Assembly (NCBI GenBank): GCA_902728285.1
Contig: CACVBU010000274.1
Span: 710,942-774,941, forward strand
Reading direction: 5' to 3'
Length of the DNA stretch: 64,000 nt
DNA from: Clytia hemisphaerica
Taxonomy: Eukaryota; Cnidaria; Hydrozoa; Leptothecata; Clytiidae
The first letter of the stretch is position 1. Every line of letters begins with the position of its first letter. Below, one piece after another: positions 1-12,102 of this stretch. The notes under the pieces are model-generated. The model worked only from the letters and a program-made list of their open reading frames with translations. It ran no database searches and was not told the origin of the DNA. Both the position numbers and the translations under genes were made by a program.

Positions 1-460
1 CCATGATGTATAAACTTGCTTAGGAAACCAAACGACGAATTTTGAAAAGGATACGCGACTTTTTGACGTCAAGAAATTTTTGAAGCCACTTGAGAGTTTT
101 TATAGAATAATTGATTCAACTTCGATAAATGATAAGATGTCATTCTTCAAAAGCATTCAAAAACAATGGACAACAAATTCTTAAAAATCCAAGCCACCCT
201 GACTAAAAACGTCCTTCTACGAAAGTAACATCCCCTTCCCAAAGAAAAATTGGCCAAAATATCGTCATCAGTGGAAAGTTAATCCTCACTATAAAATATT
301 GTGCTACTTTTTTCATCCATTTTTCTGAACTTGAAAACAACAGAATTCACATCCCAAGCCGTAAAAATATGGGAATATCAATCCCCATCGAGATTCAGTC
401 AATTATTTTTGACCGCCCAACTAGCTAAAATAAGAATCCTACTCAGTCTGCGAGTAAAAG
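1..460. other. no supported feature
   Basis: AT-rich sequence without a convincing exon, repeat or inverted terminus. A 63-codon open frame at 301-492 has no supporting features. Confidence 0.5.
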
Positions 461-593
461 TTAATGCCAACCTTGACTCCCGTATCCTTTAGTGTACATG
501 AAAATTAAATCTTTGGAGCCTTTGACATGTTCCATAGCCTGGTAGACTTCTTCTTCGTTCTGAGCAAATGATACCATATGGTTGTACACAAAA
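461..593 (-). CDS. possible isolated terminal exon, unrecognised
   Basis: On the minus strand an acceptor-like TTTTAG is followed by an open frame (after one leading base) of 43 codons and a TAA at 463-461. The peptide includes the run VYQAMEHVKGSKDLIFMY, which looks coding-like in composition. Its entry phase (one base completing a two-base remainder) does not fit any donor I can see in the exon at 899-771, so I cannot join it to that gene. It could be the last exon of another transcript, a remnant, or chance. I do not recognise the family. Confidence 0.25.
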
Positions 594-767
594 CTAAAAC
601 AAGAAACTGAGATTTTATAACAAAGATTTCTGAACCAGACACTAAACGACAGTACCTTATTTACCGATGGACACCATCATATCAATATTATTTTTCCCTC
701 TTGCTTATACCTTTATTTTCTCAAAAAAATTGACTTTTTCTTAGGTGACATTGATCTGAGGTTGTAC

Positions 768-2312
768 TTAAGAAAAAACGAGAAGCCGAAGCTGCAAGAA
801 GGCGCCGTTTCTCCCAAAATGAACTTTGACGAAGCGCTGTTTTTTCAAAAATGGGCATACAGCACCGCAGGCAGCAACATGCTCATGAAAGGCCTGATGC
901 TGTGCTAATGAGGATTTTATTTTACAGAACTGTTATATGTATACAGACCTGATAACCTGTGCTTCAAAGCTGGAAACGCTGAACAGTTCTGATAAAGAGT
1001 AAGGTTGCACCACTTTCCCTTTCATCCTATGAAAAGGAAAAAGATGATTTGAGTTATGGTTTACGAATGAGTAAAGACAAGGTAATTTAGACTTGTGGGT
1101 AAATCATAAAAAAACGAGAGATTTCAAAAAAGAAATCCATTTATGCTTCTTTTCTTAACTTGATCTTAATATTTTGGACATCGGAGCAGTATGTTCTTAT
1201 AGTTTGTTCTTATAAAAAAAACGTGCATATAACAGAACAAAGGTAAAGAGAATGGGCTTACTTAGAAGCAACAAAAGATCTCTTCTTTTCACATTCTGGC
1301 AATTTTTGATCTTGGATTGTGGGAGCAGCACAATTGACCTAAAATAAAATTGAGAAAAGTGAGTATTATGGGAAGGGGGCGGAAGTTTTATTTGTAAAAT
1401 ATTTACAAATATAAAGAACGAGGTCCTCGGAAAGAGGATGGGAAAAATTGAAAAATAAAAAACAAGGGTCGTTGGTTTATTAGGTGACCTCTGTCATAAA
1501 ATATGTTTCTGACGCAGTTTCGTTTCAGAGAATGCATCAAAACGACGACAGAAGGCACAAAGTTAAGGAAAGAAGATCGACGGCGTATGTAGGTAGATCT
1601 AGCAGTTTTCAACAATGTATAAATTGGTTGGGGACCATTCAAAAAGTACGTACATTCAAATAAAGCAAAATCTGAACCCCTCCCCCTTGTACGCTCACGT
1701 ATGTTTTCATAGTACTCCTGCCCCTTCCCTCTCACTGACTAAAAAAAAAAACCTTATCGGGGAAAACTACCAGCAAGTGACGAATATTTTTCCCCGACAA
1801 AAATTTTCCCCGACAAAAATTTTCTCCGACGAAGTTTTCCCCGAAAAGGTACGTACTTTTGAATGGTCACTACCTGCCAGGTAAAATCAATTATTAGCAT
1901 ATTTTTAATACACCCCTCGTCACTTTATTATCTAATTATCCCCCTAAACTCGATCTAATCCTTTTTGACATCTTTTTCTATGTCTATTGGTACGAAAAAA
2001 AAAGACTGGGACGGTTATAGGGGTGGTAAACGGACAAAAAAATACCCGCGCGGCAATTGGCGGCTACGGTCGAAAAGGTGTATTTAATCAAAATCAATAT
2101 TACCTTAACCAGCCTGATCCAATATTTGCCTGATTTCTTCATCCTGTCTTGTACTTTACCCATAATTTGAAGTGTTCTGCCTATAAAAAATAGGGACATG
2201 ATGAGCAATTAGAAATATAATATTCACAAATACATAGTCGATCCAACTGGCTATGATCTCCTTGAAAACGATGACACACCTGTGTCACAGACCTGCTGAA
2301 ACTCAAGCCCCA
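768..2312 (-). CDS. 3' part of an unrecognised spliced gene
   Basis: Minus-strand exons with canonical AG/GT borders and matching phases: 2312-2280 (weakest), 2180-2104, 1338-1262, 1026-957 and 899-768, ending in TAA at 770-768. Joined phases run 1, 0, 2, 0, giving about 120 residues. Recognisable stretches are QIMGKVQDRMKKSGKYWIR, KLPECEKKRSFVASK, VVQPYSLSELFSVSSFEAQ and HQAFHEHVAACGAVCP. The last two exons are richer in G+C than their surroundings. A minus-strand AATAAA (plus-strand tttatt, 711-716) lies 50 bases past the stop. The 5' end was not found; a possible first exon MPPQNSK followed by gtaagt lies at 3306-3286. I do not recognise the protein, and no membrane segment or signal peptide is visible. 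The phase agreement is the main support. Confidence 0.5.
1190..1230 (-). mobile_element. fragment of a TATAAGAACA-type element
   Basis: The sequence TTCTTATAAAAAAAACGTG matches the right terminus of the elements at 5881-6081 and 22278-22527, with an adjacent second copy of the word TGTTCTTATAG. No opposite end is present, so this looks like a solo end. Confidence 0.4.
1627..1874. mobile_element. short inverted-repeat element, TTTTCCCCGACAAA word
   Basis: The left end GACCATTCAAAAAGTACGTA and right end TACGTACTTTTGAATGGTC are inverted copies. Inside, near 1789-1850, the word TTTTCCCCGACAAAAA is repeated about four times with variations. I could not fix the exact borders or a target duplication. 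The open frame across it (1615-1884) is a by-product of the repeats. Confidence 0.5.
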
Positions 2313-5300
2313 CTGAAAAATGTTACCAAAATGTAGTCCCCGGTGGACAAAATACCCTACAATTTCGGCCCCTGTGGGATATTGACTTTGAGCCCGGGAA
2401 CAATAGATTTTCCACCCCATTGAGAATATAGAAAATTGAAAACAAGATGGCGGGACTACAATCATGGACTTTAATGTTTGAGAAAAAACACTGGAAAATG
2501 CTGGAAATTAACGAGTGGCAATGTTGAGTGCGAACAGCCGTCCCAGCGACCTTCAACCTTGCCACTGGGGGAGGGAGGGGATGAAGCTTAGCTGTAGTTT
2601 AGACGGCTCACTTTTCACCCTGCCTATTTTAATTGTAAAGTGGACTGTCTAAAGTCAATCAATTGACCTCTTTTGACATCAATGCAATGGCTTCTTTCAA
2701 TCTTTTTTAAGGAAAGATTTTAATTGCCAGCTTCGTGTCCACTTTCTGTGTCTACTTCAACAATTAGAATAGGCAGGGCAGAAAGTCGGCCGTCTAAACT
2801 AGAGCTTATATTATGCTCTTGTCTCCCCATTTTCGTTCATAATTGTAGCCAGCCCTAAAACTGGACACGATTCCTATTATATGAAAGCCCTATCCATTCA
2901 AGTAGTCAGAGATGAGAAATATAGATGGTCAGAGAGTCTGGTGGGAAGAATTAAAAGAGCATAATAGTCGTTTAGGAGAACGCGATACCTATTGACTTAA
3001 TTCCGCATATTAATTACTCCAGTCGTTCGGGCCAGAAATTATCTGCTCCGAATTACGGAAATAAAACTCTAGGATATCGCGCGGGAGGATTCGCAGCGTT
3101 ATCGCGTACTAATTTGAGAGAAAATTAGCGTGTCAATAGCACACCGCTATGGCAAACGCACCATAATTATCACTTTTAACATTTGACCGAGATCCAATCC
3201 CACAATCCTTTTCATCTTGATTCGTTATTACTTTTGTATTGTCCAAAAGTGACAAAATTGACTTTAAAACATCAATAATACTTACTTTTGAATTCTGAGG
3301 CGGCATTGTGAGTATAATAAAATACACCAACTGCGTCATCCAAGCTTAAAAGTGCTTTCAATTCTTCGTATTGCTTGACTTAATGTAACACATCACATCC
3401 AACATTGTGTAAAGACAACAAGAATACCACCAAAGAAATTTTAAATATCATTTTTGTTTTTATAATCACCGGTTATTATTTATTTATTGACTTTCTGGCG
3501 CACAACAAGATTCTTGTTGTAAAATTTTCTGCGGGAGGATAATTTTCAAGTGCTTTCAGAGGTTTACCGTGCACATAAGAAAATTATGAGCAGCTGCTAT
3601 CAGGTTAAAAATTTGCCGATCTTGGGTTTACAGACATCTATGTAGACCAAGTGGTAAACAGCTGAAACATCAAAATAATAATAAATACTAGTCAATTTCA
3701 GGGAAAACCGACGTTAAGTCAGTTTCAGGGGAAGCTGAAAACTAATAGTCAACACCTTCCGTTGTTAAAAAAAATCAAATGTACTTATTTCATTGATATC
3801 AAGCACTGTCTACAACCTGAGCAACTTTTCCATCATAAAATTTTTTTTTTGGCAATTACATTAGATTGTGAGAATGGTAGAAACAAACTGTCACAAGTCA
3901 TCACCAAACATTAACCAAATTAATTATGAGTACATGTGTGCAAAAAGGATATTTTTTAATCAGATAAGTGAAACATAAACCACTTAGTGGTTTTTTAAGT
4001 TGTATAAGTCTGCCGTAAGGTTTGAAAAATAGTTATGTTATATAAATGTTCTACATCACATATAATGCGCATGCGTAAACTAAAACCACAAGTGATTATT
4101 ACACGTCATATACTACTGGAAAAGAAAACTTCTAACAGTTGGGGATAGGGAGGTAACTTATAAGAAACATTTTTTATAAGAATACCGATCTTCTAAGTTA
4201 GGATCAGGGTTGAAGCCCGAAACAATAGCATAATTAGCGCTAATTATGCTATTAATGATGTAATCTTTACTATACGAGATTTTACATTGACCGCCCTCTC
4301 ACGACAGGATATTTCAAGCGTTCAATCAAAAACCATCATCAGTGACTTAAAATTGAAATAAGAATCTAAGAGTCTTTGAGAGTATATTAGTTCAGTTAGT
4401 TCTTGTTTTATAATTCCTAAAAGTAACTGCATGTTATAATTAAAACGACAATAGAATGCGTTAATTGAGCTGTCGTAAAAATCACTAAAGAAAGTATTTT
4501 AATACAATTTGATGATCCATTATTAAGTTCTTAGCCACTACCGGCGTCGTCTGAGACAACTCTTTCATTGGATTTCTTTTCGTTTTACTCACATTAAATG
4601 TGCCCTCAAGCTCTCGATAATTTTGATGTAGATTTACTTGTAGCTGGAAAGATAATATAAAAGGTGTTACGCGCGATGCGTAAAATTTTGTCAAAAATCT
4701 TTCCCACCCTTTAGGGGGGGGGGGTTCAATTTTTTTTTCTTCATTAAGAAATTTCAAAAAGTTCCTTGTCTACATTTGACCTTTTTAAGGCGTCCTGTAA
4801 GCTATTTGATTTTCCTTATACCAAAATTTTCGGCTGCAGCGCCAAAATTACAAAGAAGGATTTTTGTGACATGAATTTTCATGCTTACTGCACTTTTTGC
4901 GAGCTTATCCTCTCTACCTTGACCTTTTCGAGGTCTTTTTTAAGCTATTTGAACTTGCTTAGAGTAACACCTTTCGCCTGCGGCGCATAAGTTACGAGAA
5001 AAACTTTCGAAAATGTTTCCTAAAAAAGGTCAATTGTTTTTTTATCTCTCCCCTCCGAACCTAAACTCGTGACTACGCCTCTGGCAGCTGCTATTATTGT
5101 AGCTTCAAATCATCTGTTTTGAGAGGTCAAAGTGGTTAGGGGGGGGGGTTGAATTTTTTCTGAATTTTTGAAAATATCCTTCACCCCACCACCCTAGTAG
5201 ATACTTTCTGAGCACTTAATGACGTTTTAAATTGCGATAAAAGATGCAAAAATATTCTATGTATAAGAAATTGAATATTGACACCAGAAATTTCCAAACT

Positions 5301-5880
5301 TTAGCCAAAAAAACTGAAAAAAAAACACCGTGCCACCAAAAGATTTTCATACCATAGTAGAGCTGCGACTGCGAGACATACGTCTAATAAATGTCAATCT
5401 CGTCTCTTCTTGGAGAAATATTAGAAAGAAATCCTCAACTAAAAATGTCGTGTCGTTTATAAGCCTTTTGTTTGATTTTACTTGTCTGATGATATTTTTC
5501 TCTCAGCATATTTTAAAAATGTATCCGCTTGGTATTCTAGCATATTTATTTTCAAACTTTTGGCCGTCAAAAGTATAATTTCATTCGATGTTTATCCAAA
5601 GTCTCTATAACAAGTCCATGATCAAGCTTAGTCCCATTCACTTTCATCTAGTCTCTTACTTTTTCGCAACCAAACAAAAATTTGGCAATATCTATTGAAC
5701 TCGTTAAGAAATTATTATGACTTAGTTTTTCATAAAGAGATTCATCAGGCAGTTTCTTGAATCAATTTTTTGTTTAATCAGTTCTTTCATCTTCCTGTAT
5801 ACACCAACTAAATGTGGTTTTTTCATCAATTTTCAAAACAAATAAGTTTTATATAGAGATAGAGAATTCTTATAGTGGTA
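2313..5880. other. intergenic, AT-rich, no supported gene
   Basis: This stretch has scattered low-complexity tracts, G runs at 4714-4725 and 5138-5148, a perfect 30-bp palindrome at 4224-4253, and a fragment resembling the TTATAAGAA-type ends at 4157-4190. A possible minus-strand start exon (3306-3286) is too short to call. The open frames here lack homology I can recognise. Confidence 0.4.
4224..4253. repeat. perfect 30-bp palindrome
   Basis: AATAGCATAATTAGC is followed directly by its reverse complement, with no spacer. No wider inverted repeat was seen around it. Confidence 0.8.
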
Positions 5881-6081
5881 CACGTTTTTTTATAAGAACA
5901 AACTATATAAGAACATAAGGCTTTGATGGTCGGAATGTTAAGAACAAGTTAAGAACACTTTAAGACTTTGCAGACTCAAAAACACCCTTTTTCTTAGGAA
6001 AATGGTCAAAAATGCTCACAAAACGGTCAAAATAAGAACATGTTAAAAGACTTTTTTTGGATGTTCCTAAAATAAAACGTG
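5881..6081. mobile_element. TA-flanked MITE, TTAAGAACA word family
   Basis: The element starts CACGTTTTTTTATAAGAACA and ends in AATAAAACGTG, flanked by TA at 5879-5880 and 6082-6083. Inside, TAAGAACA/TTAAGAACA-like words recur: ATATAAGAACAT, GTTAAGAACAAG, GTTAAGAACACT, ATAAGAACATGTTAA. There is no coding capacity. TA duplication and short TIRs suit a Tc1/mariner-type non-autonomous element. A related copy lies at 22278-22527. Confidence 0.7.
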
Positions 6082-6567
6082 TATTATTAAAAATGCATGG
6101 TCTCAAACACTTTTTATAGGAACGATGAGGTCGAAAAATGCCAAAGTAGGAAAATCTTGCCTGAAAAAGCTAAATTCTTAATAAAATTAACTGAGGTTGA
6201 AAGTATCAAAAAATTGGATAAAAGACTAAAATTATTCAGTTAAAATTAAAATAAAGAAAGTATAAAGTACAGATTGAGTGCAAAAAATGGAAATCTTTAG
6301 TCACAGCAAAATCTTAGTGGTTCTTACAAAAAGCTTGGTTGCTAATGCTAAACGCATTTTTTGACAGGAGAAAGGGTTCTGCTACGGTCCTTACGATAAC
6401 TCTAACACGTTTTCAAAATCCCATTCCTTCAAAACCTCCCATGTTTAATTTTATACAAGTTCATATCAAGATTCGGGGAAAAAATTAGAAATACTATCAA
6501 TTTAAAAGCTTTTCATGTTGCATAACAGAAGGGCTGACTTCAAATTAAAGCTTTCAAGCATTGAATA

Positions 6568-6747
6568 GGCCATTTCACAGTCGCAAAGCGTAATGGGTAA
6601 TCAGGACCACTGCGCGCTAATAACGACTTACTATTGGTCCAAAGTTTTGAAAAAAATTAAAGATTTTTGCGTCTAGCCAACGGGAAGCCGTAATGGAGGC
6701 GCAATCAGTCCTGATTACCCATGATCCATTTCGACTGTGAAATGGCC
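6568..6747. mobile_element. TA-flanked MITE, GGCCATTTCACAGTCG ends
   Basis: Ends GGCCATTTCACAGTCG and CGACTGTGAAATGGCC are perfect inverted copies, flanked by TA. Subterminal ATGGGTAATCAGGAC and GTCCTGATTACCCAT are also inverted. A decayed relative of the right half is seen near 53806-53860. Confidence 0.75.
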
Positions 6748-6902
6748 TATTTGCAATTATTTGCAATACATTTTCAATAGCACGCTGCTTGCACTCTTGT
6801 ATATTTCAAATCTGTCTAAAAATTACCTTTTTCAGGCCTTTTATCTAACGATGCGGTCGTGATGCGGTTACATCATTAGAGTTAATAGGAAATGGAAATG
6901 TG

Positions 6903-7230
6903 CTTAAGATTATTATTTTCTTAACGAGGTATTACTTTTAACTAGATCTTCTTTCCTTCAAGAGCAATGTATCAAACATTCTTTAAACTTAAGATTATCT
7001 TTTTCTTAACGAGGTATTACTTTTAACTAGATCTTCTTTCCTTCAAGAGCAATGTATCAAACATTCTTTAAACTTAAGATTATCTTTTTCTTAACGAGGT
7101 ATTACTTTTAACTAGATCTTCTTTCCTTCAAGAGCAATGTATCAAACATTCTTTAAACTTAAGATTATCTTTTTCTTAACGAGGTATTACTTATAACTAG
7201 ATCTTCTTTCCTTCAAGAGCAATGTATCAA
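6903..7230 (+). repeat. 85-bp tandem repeat, about 3.9 copies
   Basis: Units begin with CTTAAGATTATCTTTTTC at 6903, 6988, 7073 and 7158, an exact 85-bp period. Copies 2-4 are almost identical and the first differs slightly, so amplification was recent. No coding role is seen. Confidence 0.9.
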
Positions 7231-7549
7231 AATGTGTGGACTGCCATTTTTTTGGAAAGTCCTACATACGGAAACCGTGTTGAAGTGTGCTATTAAAGGA
7301 AGCACTTTGTGAAAAGAGATAGCTGTACCCTTTTACCTACTCTTTCTGTTCTTATAAGATGAAGTTTTCCCTTTTTATGCTATGGCAGATGATGAGATCA
7401 GGTCGCAAAATCAGTAAAACGTTCAAAAACACAGGCTTGCAAAATCAAATCAATGCAATCAAAACATGTGATTCCTCGAAAAAGTTCACGTGATTTATTC
7501 CCATGTTACTTGCTTTACTTACAGCTGATAACTTTATTAGTATCAATAA

Positions 7550-8320
7550 ATTCGAACCAAATTCTCCATCTTTCCTGACTCTAGAAAACTAAAACGATCT
7601 TTTAATCTCTTCTGTTGCCATTTTCCACCTTCCTTTACTGTAGATCTTGACTTAATTAAACTTCTTTTTCCACCTAATTCAATAGTTGTTGGTGACCTCA
7701 ATGCCAAACACTCTTCTTGGGGTAGTACTAAAGATAACACTAGGGGCTTAGATTTTAGAGAACTTTTTGATAATAAACATATGGAAACATACAATATGCC
7801 ACCTAATTATAAGAACAAAAAAGGGGAATACAAGGAGGTCATTCAACAAATACATAGTCACCTCTCAAGATAGATTTTTTCAAATAGAAGACATTTCTTC
7901 TCTTCCTAACATGGGTTCTGATCATCTCCCAGTTACTTTCTCTGTTTTCGATCCTTTAGCTTCTTGTAAAAGGACTAAAAATATCAAACTTTATCACAAA
8001 CTTAATCTCGATTCTGTTACAAACATTCTTAATAATTTTTCTCTTGAAAAGGTCTTTGGTGTTAAACAAGTAGAAGACAAAACATCCAATTTAATCTCCT
8101 TGCTTAAAGTAATTGAATCCAAAGTTCCTAGAAAACTAATCACCACCAATAATCAAGGTTTATCTATTAGAGCAAGAAAACTTATCAAAGAAAGGAGAAA
8201 AGGCATCAATCTCTTGAGAAAAAAACAAAAACTCCATATTTTTAAGAACAAAAAAGAATAGTTTGAACAAAGAAATTAAAAAAGAAAATAAGACCATTCT
8301 TGATAACAGGTTCAAGTCAA
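7550..8320 (+). pseudogene. LINE endonuclease domain, frameshifted
   Basis: Plus-strand frames encode the C-terminal half of an apurinic-like endonuclease: VVGDLNAKHSSWG near 7684-7722 (GDxN motif) and, after a frameshift near 7820, NMGSDHLPVTFSV at about 7908-7946 (SDH motif). Further frameshifts near 8255 and 8316 separate it from the downstream reverse transcriptase. The N-terminal half of the domain is missing, so the copy is 5'-truncated. Order and motifs match ORF2 of Jockey/CR1-group non-LTR retrotransposons. Confidence 0.8.
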
Positions 8321-10022
8321 CACCATAAAAAGTAGGATTAACCAGAAAACTACCTCTAAGAAAGCCTGGAAACTAATAAAAACTATTCTAGATGGAGATA
8401 ACAGTAACAGTAAATTTAAAATCCCAAAAATATTCAAAAAAGATGATGGGACTCTAGTTAAAGATAACCAAGAAATTGCTAATGCTTTTTGTGATAGACA
8501 AAAGAATATTTTCCAACCAAATGAATCTAAAGATAACAGACATAAATATCTTGTAGATCATTGGTTTAAAACTTCTCAGTTCCATCTCAGAGAATATAAT
8601 TCCATTTATTATCGCTTTTCCTCCAATCTTACTAAATATGTAGTTGACCATCCAATTCTATTATCTGAAGTCACTGGTGTTTTAAAAGGCCTCAAGCCCA
8701 ATAAAGCACCAGGTGACGATGGCATCAAAAATAAACTTCTACATACCATCTCTGACCAAATTGCTCCTTGTTTTACTTCTATCTTTAATGATTGGCTTAA
8801 CAACTCTGTCTTTCCTTCTCAATTAAAAACTGCCAAGATTCAAATGATCCCTAAAAAGATCAATACTACCAAACTATCTGAGCACAGGCCAATCAGTCTC
8901 CTCCCAACAATTGGCAAGATCTTTGAAAAAATATTGGCAGATCGAATATACAAATGGGCAGAAGAAAACAACATCCTGAACATCGAGCAATCTGGGTTTA
9001 GAAAGAACAGATCCACCATAGATAATCTCTTTCAACTATTAAATGATTATCAAGAATCCAAAATCTCTGGGGAAAGGATGCATACTGTTTTTGTTGATTT
9101 TGAGAAAGCTTTTGATAAAGTCAACCATAGTCTTTTACTATATAAATTAAACTCTTTTGGTTTACCTAAATATCTACTCTACATATTACATAGTTATTTA
9201 TCTGAACGAAAAGCTTTTATTCAACATCATGACTTCAAATCTTCCACCTTTGTTTTGAAAGCAGGAGTCCCCCAAGGCTCCTGTCTCTCTCCTATTCTTT
9301 TTTCTATCTTTGTGTCTGATGTACCAAAACCTCCTAATAGTAAAATTAAAGTATCTCAGTTTGCTGACGATCTAGGGTCATGGGAAAGATACAAAAGAGT
9401 TTGTGATTCTCACCTTGATGAATATGTCGAAATACTGTTTGAATGGTTCGAAAAATGGGGTCTGGTAGTGAATTTTGATAAAACAAAACACATTAATTTT
9501 GGTCAAAGCAAGATTTCCATCTGGGTTAGGAACACCAGACTAAAAAAGGCAAATGAAATAAAATTTCTAGGCCTTTCCATTGACAAAAAGTTAAATCTTA
9601 TTCCACATATCACAGATAAAATCAATAAATCCTACCATATCCTTAACTTTTTATCTACTCTTAAAAATCAATATTCTATGGATAAGAAAAAACTTCTTAT
9701 GTTTTACAAAAGTCTCTTAAGATCACGACTTGAATACTCTCACATATGTCTTCTTTCCATTTCAAACTTTCAACTTAACAGACTAGAGGTAATTCAAAAT
9801 CATGCTTTAAGAATCATCCTGAATAAACCAAGATGGACTAGAATAACTGACATGTATGCAGAAGCAAAAATTTGTTCCATAACAGATAGACTGAAAAATC
9901 TCTCAAAGAGTTGGTTTACTAAAGCTTCAGCTACTCCTCACCATCCTATAAACCATACTCAATACATAAATAGAATTAATCCTGACAAACCTACTTTATA
10001 TGAACTTCTGCTAACCTTCTGA
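8316..10022 (+). CDS. LINE reverse transcriptase (Jockey/CR1 group), degraded copy
   Basis: An open frame runs from about 8316 to the TGA at 10020-10022; the first Met in frame is at 8844, but homology starts well upstream (GLKPNKAPGDDGIKNKLL, RT motif 1). Downstream come PISLLPTIGKIFEKIL, VFVDFEKAFDKVNH (motif A), GVPQGSCLSPILF (motif B) and SQFADDLGSW (motif C; FADD is residues 173-176 counting from 8844), then the RT thumb and C-terminal region ending near NPDKPTLYELLLTF. The core is intact, but it is cut off from its endonuclease by frameshifts, so this is a dead copy that decayed recently. There is no long A tail; the 3' region carries a degenerate repeat. Confidence 0.9.
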   Translation, partial: VNTIKSRINQKTTSKKAWKLIKTILDGDNSNSKFKIPKIFKKDDGTLVKDNQEIANAFCDRQKNIFQPNESKDNRHKYLVDHWFKTSQFHLREYNSIYYRFSSNLTKYVVDHPILLSEVTGVLKGLKPNKAPGDDGIKNKLLHTISDQIAPCFTSIFNDWLNNSVFPSQLKTAKIQMIPKKINTTKLSEHRPISLLPTIGKIFEKILADRIYKWAEENNILNIEQSGFRKNRSTIDNLFQLLNDYQESKISGERMHTVFVDFEKAFDKVNHSLLLYKLNSFGLPKYLLYILHSYLSERKAFIQHHDFKSSTFVLKAGVPQGSCLSPILFSIFVSDVPKPPNSKIKVSQFADDLGSWERYKRVCDSHLDEYVEILFEWFEKWGLVVNFDKTKHINFGQSKISIWVRNTRLKKANEIKFLGLSIDKKLNLIPHITDKINKSYHILNFLSTLKNQYSMDKKKLLMFYKSLLRSRLEYSHICLLSISNFQLNRLEVIQNHALRIILNKPRWTRITDMYAEAKICSITDRLKNLSKSWFTKASATPHHPINHTQYINRINPDKPTLYELLLTF

Positions 10023-10129
10023 ACCACATACCTTCTTTTTATCCTCTTTTTTTATCTTCTTTTATCTTCTCTTATCTTCTCTTTTATCTTTCTTCCTTTA
10101 ACATAGAATAGTTATTTATTTTGTCCTTA

Positions 10130-10500
10130 CATTAAACTTAGTCCATATTGACTTACAATAAGTTTCTATCTAAATAAATAATTGCACCTTTTTTAATAAA
10201 ACTGACTTTTCCTTCTAAATTCATAATTGACTTATATTAAGTCATATCTAAATAAAAAACTGTCTTTTAAATAAAATTGACTTTCTTTTCTTTGTCACCA
10301 TAGACACTTAGTTCTTAATGACTTATATTAAGTCTTTATCTAATTAAAAAATTGACCTTTTTAATAATTCTGTTCTTTCCTAATTCATAATAGACTTACA
10401 TTAAGTCATATCTAATTAAGAAATAGCTCATAAATCATATTTCATTGATTTGCATTAAGTTTGTCCTTTTTAATAAAACTGATTCTCTTTATTTTAACCT
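10130..10500 (+). repeat. degenerate 60-90 bp repeats in the LINE 3' region
   Basis: Four to five imperfect units share GACTTATATTAAGTC, then ATATCTAAATAAAAAATTG, then TTTTTAATAAAACTGA. They start near 10146, 10225, 10317, 10389 and 10445. The array lies directly past the LINE stop codon and probably belongs to its 3' untranslated region. Confidence 0.6.
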
Positions 10501-10639
10501 ATAATTTTCTTTCTTATAATAAATAATCATCTTTTGTTTTATAACCTTTATAAATCCAGGTTAAATGACTGACACCTCTCTCGATTCTACACGTTCTAGT
10601 GTTATACCTTGTTCTTCTAAATAAACATTATGTAACCTC

Positions 10640-12100
10640 TTCCCATCTTTGTCATTAAAAAGCAATCTGCTCTCTTTCCTGCTCAGTAAGCTGGATACAA
10701 AACTGAACTATACTCCAAACTTTAACTAAATCTCCAATGGGCAAAGACTCTCACAATGAGAGTGACGCCCCCCAAACAACCTCAACAACTGAAATTCGAA
10801 CCAATCAGAAATAAATGTCATGTAACAAACACATAAAAATTTCGAGTAAAAGCGTGATTTGTCTTTAATTTGCAACCTGTGTATATGATATCCACTCCTT
10901 ACCTTTTCCCTCATTTGCAAAGATTTTAAAGCAGCATGCATCGTCCTCGAAAAGTTACCATTTCAACAGTTCCCGGGATTAAAGTTTCCCGTCACACAAC
11001 GTTTTTTCAACGTTTATCTAACGTTATATGGACCTTGTGAAGATTAGAAAAACGTTGAAACGATGCTGGGTGGATATCTATATCCGCAATAAAATCTGTA
11101 GTCCCTCTGTTGCGATTCCACCTGCATGGAAAACTATGTCACAGCGTTGCTACCCTGATGCTGGCGTTGATCCTTTATCAGAAGTAGTTTCCAGATCTAA
11201 ATTCCCATTTCAGCTTTGAAAATAGAAGCTGATATTCTGTGTGGAATGAACTTGTCGAACAAAATTGGATTATGGAGCTGATTGTGCCGAAATTCATTTA
11301 AACGAACTTGATTGAACACTCCTCACAATTTTTTAAAAACATCTGAGAATGGATTTAACTACTTTCCTTTAATATTAATCTTTTGATGGAGTTCAATTAG
11401 TTGGGAGATTTTAAAAGAAATTAACTACTTTTCTAAATTCATTAACTTGTGATTATTTTATCAGCGTATGTAAAACATGTGCTTCTAAAGATCAGAAAGA
11501 TTACGAAAGGTTTACATTTTGTTAATTTCGCTTAGCGAAAGTATTACGATAGCCTTCCGTGTATGTGGCGAGACATTTTTTGGGGCGCAAATTATGGCGT
11601 GGGCGTTTGGCTGCGGGCGTACTACGGCCAATATTCTAAAGGTGGACTCACTCACAAAGATAAAAAGTGATAAAAAACAGGGCTTTTCTTAATAAATAAA
11701 ATACGCTAGTGCAAGAAGTGTAACCAAGTTTTTGTAAACATTCATCGTGAGAACTTTTTAAATGGCTGCTTGATTATTATTGATGCTTTTGAAACTTGCT
11801 GCTGCTGTATAAATTTTAATCATGTTTTCTGGTCCTTTGTAGAGTGTTTAAAGAGGTTTAATATTTGTTTACTACTAAGTATAATTTTATGTTTGTGTAG
11901 TTAGTGAATGCACCAATAAATTGATCATGCTCAGTAAGTAGGAGTTAATTTTCCACAACAAACAACAACATTATTAACCCTCTCTTCTCTTCTTCTCCAA
12001 AACTACAAACAGCACAGGTATGATCTTGTTTTCCTTTTTTCACCAGATAGTTATGTGTTAATAGTGAAACCAGTTGTGACAAACAGTCAGTTTTAGCAAG
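10640..12100. other. intergenic, no supported gene
   Basis: Short open frames at 10726-10941 (minus) and 11028-11219 (plus) show no recognisable domain. The minus one starts MHAALKSLQMREK followed by GTAAGG, which could be a first exon, but nothing supports a second. The rest is AT-rich. Confidence 0.4.
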
Positions 12101-12102
12101 TA

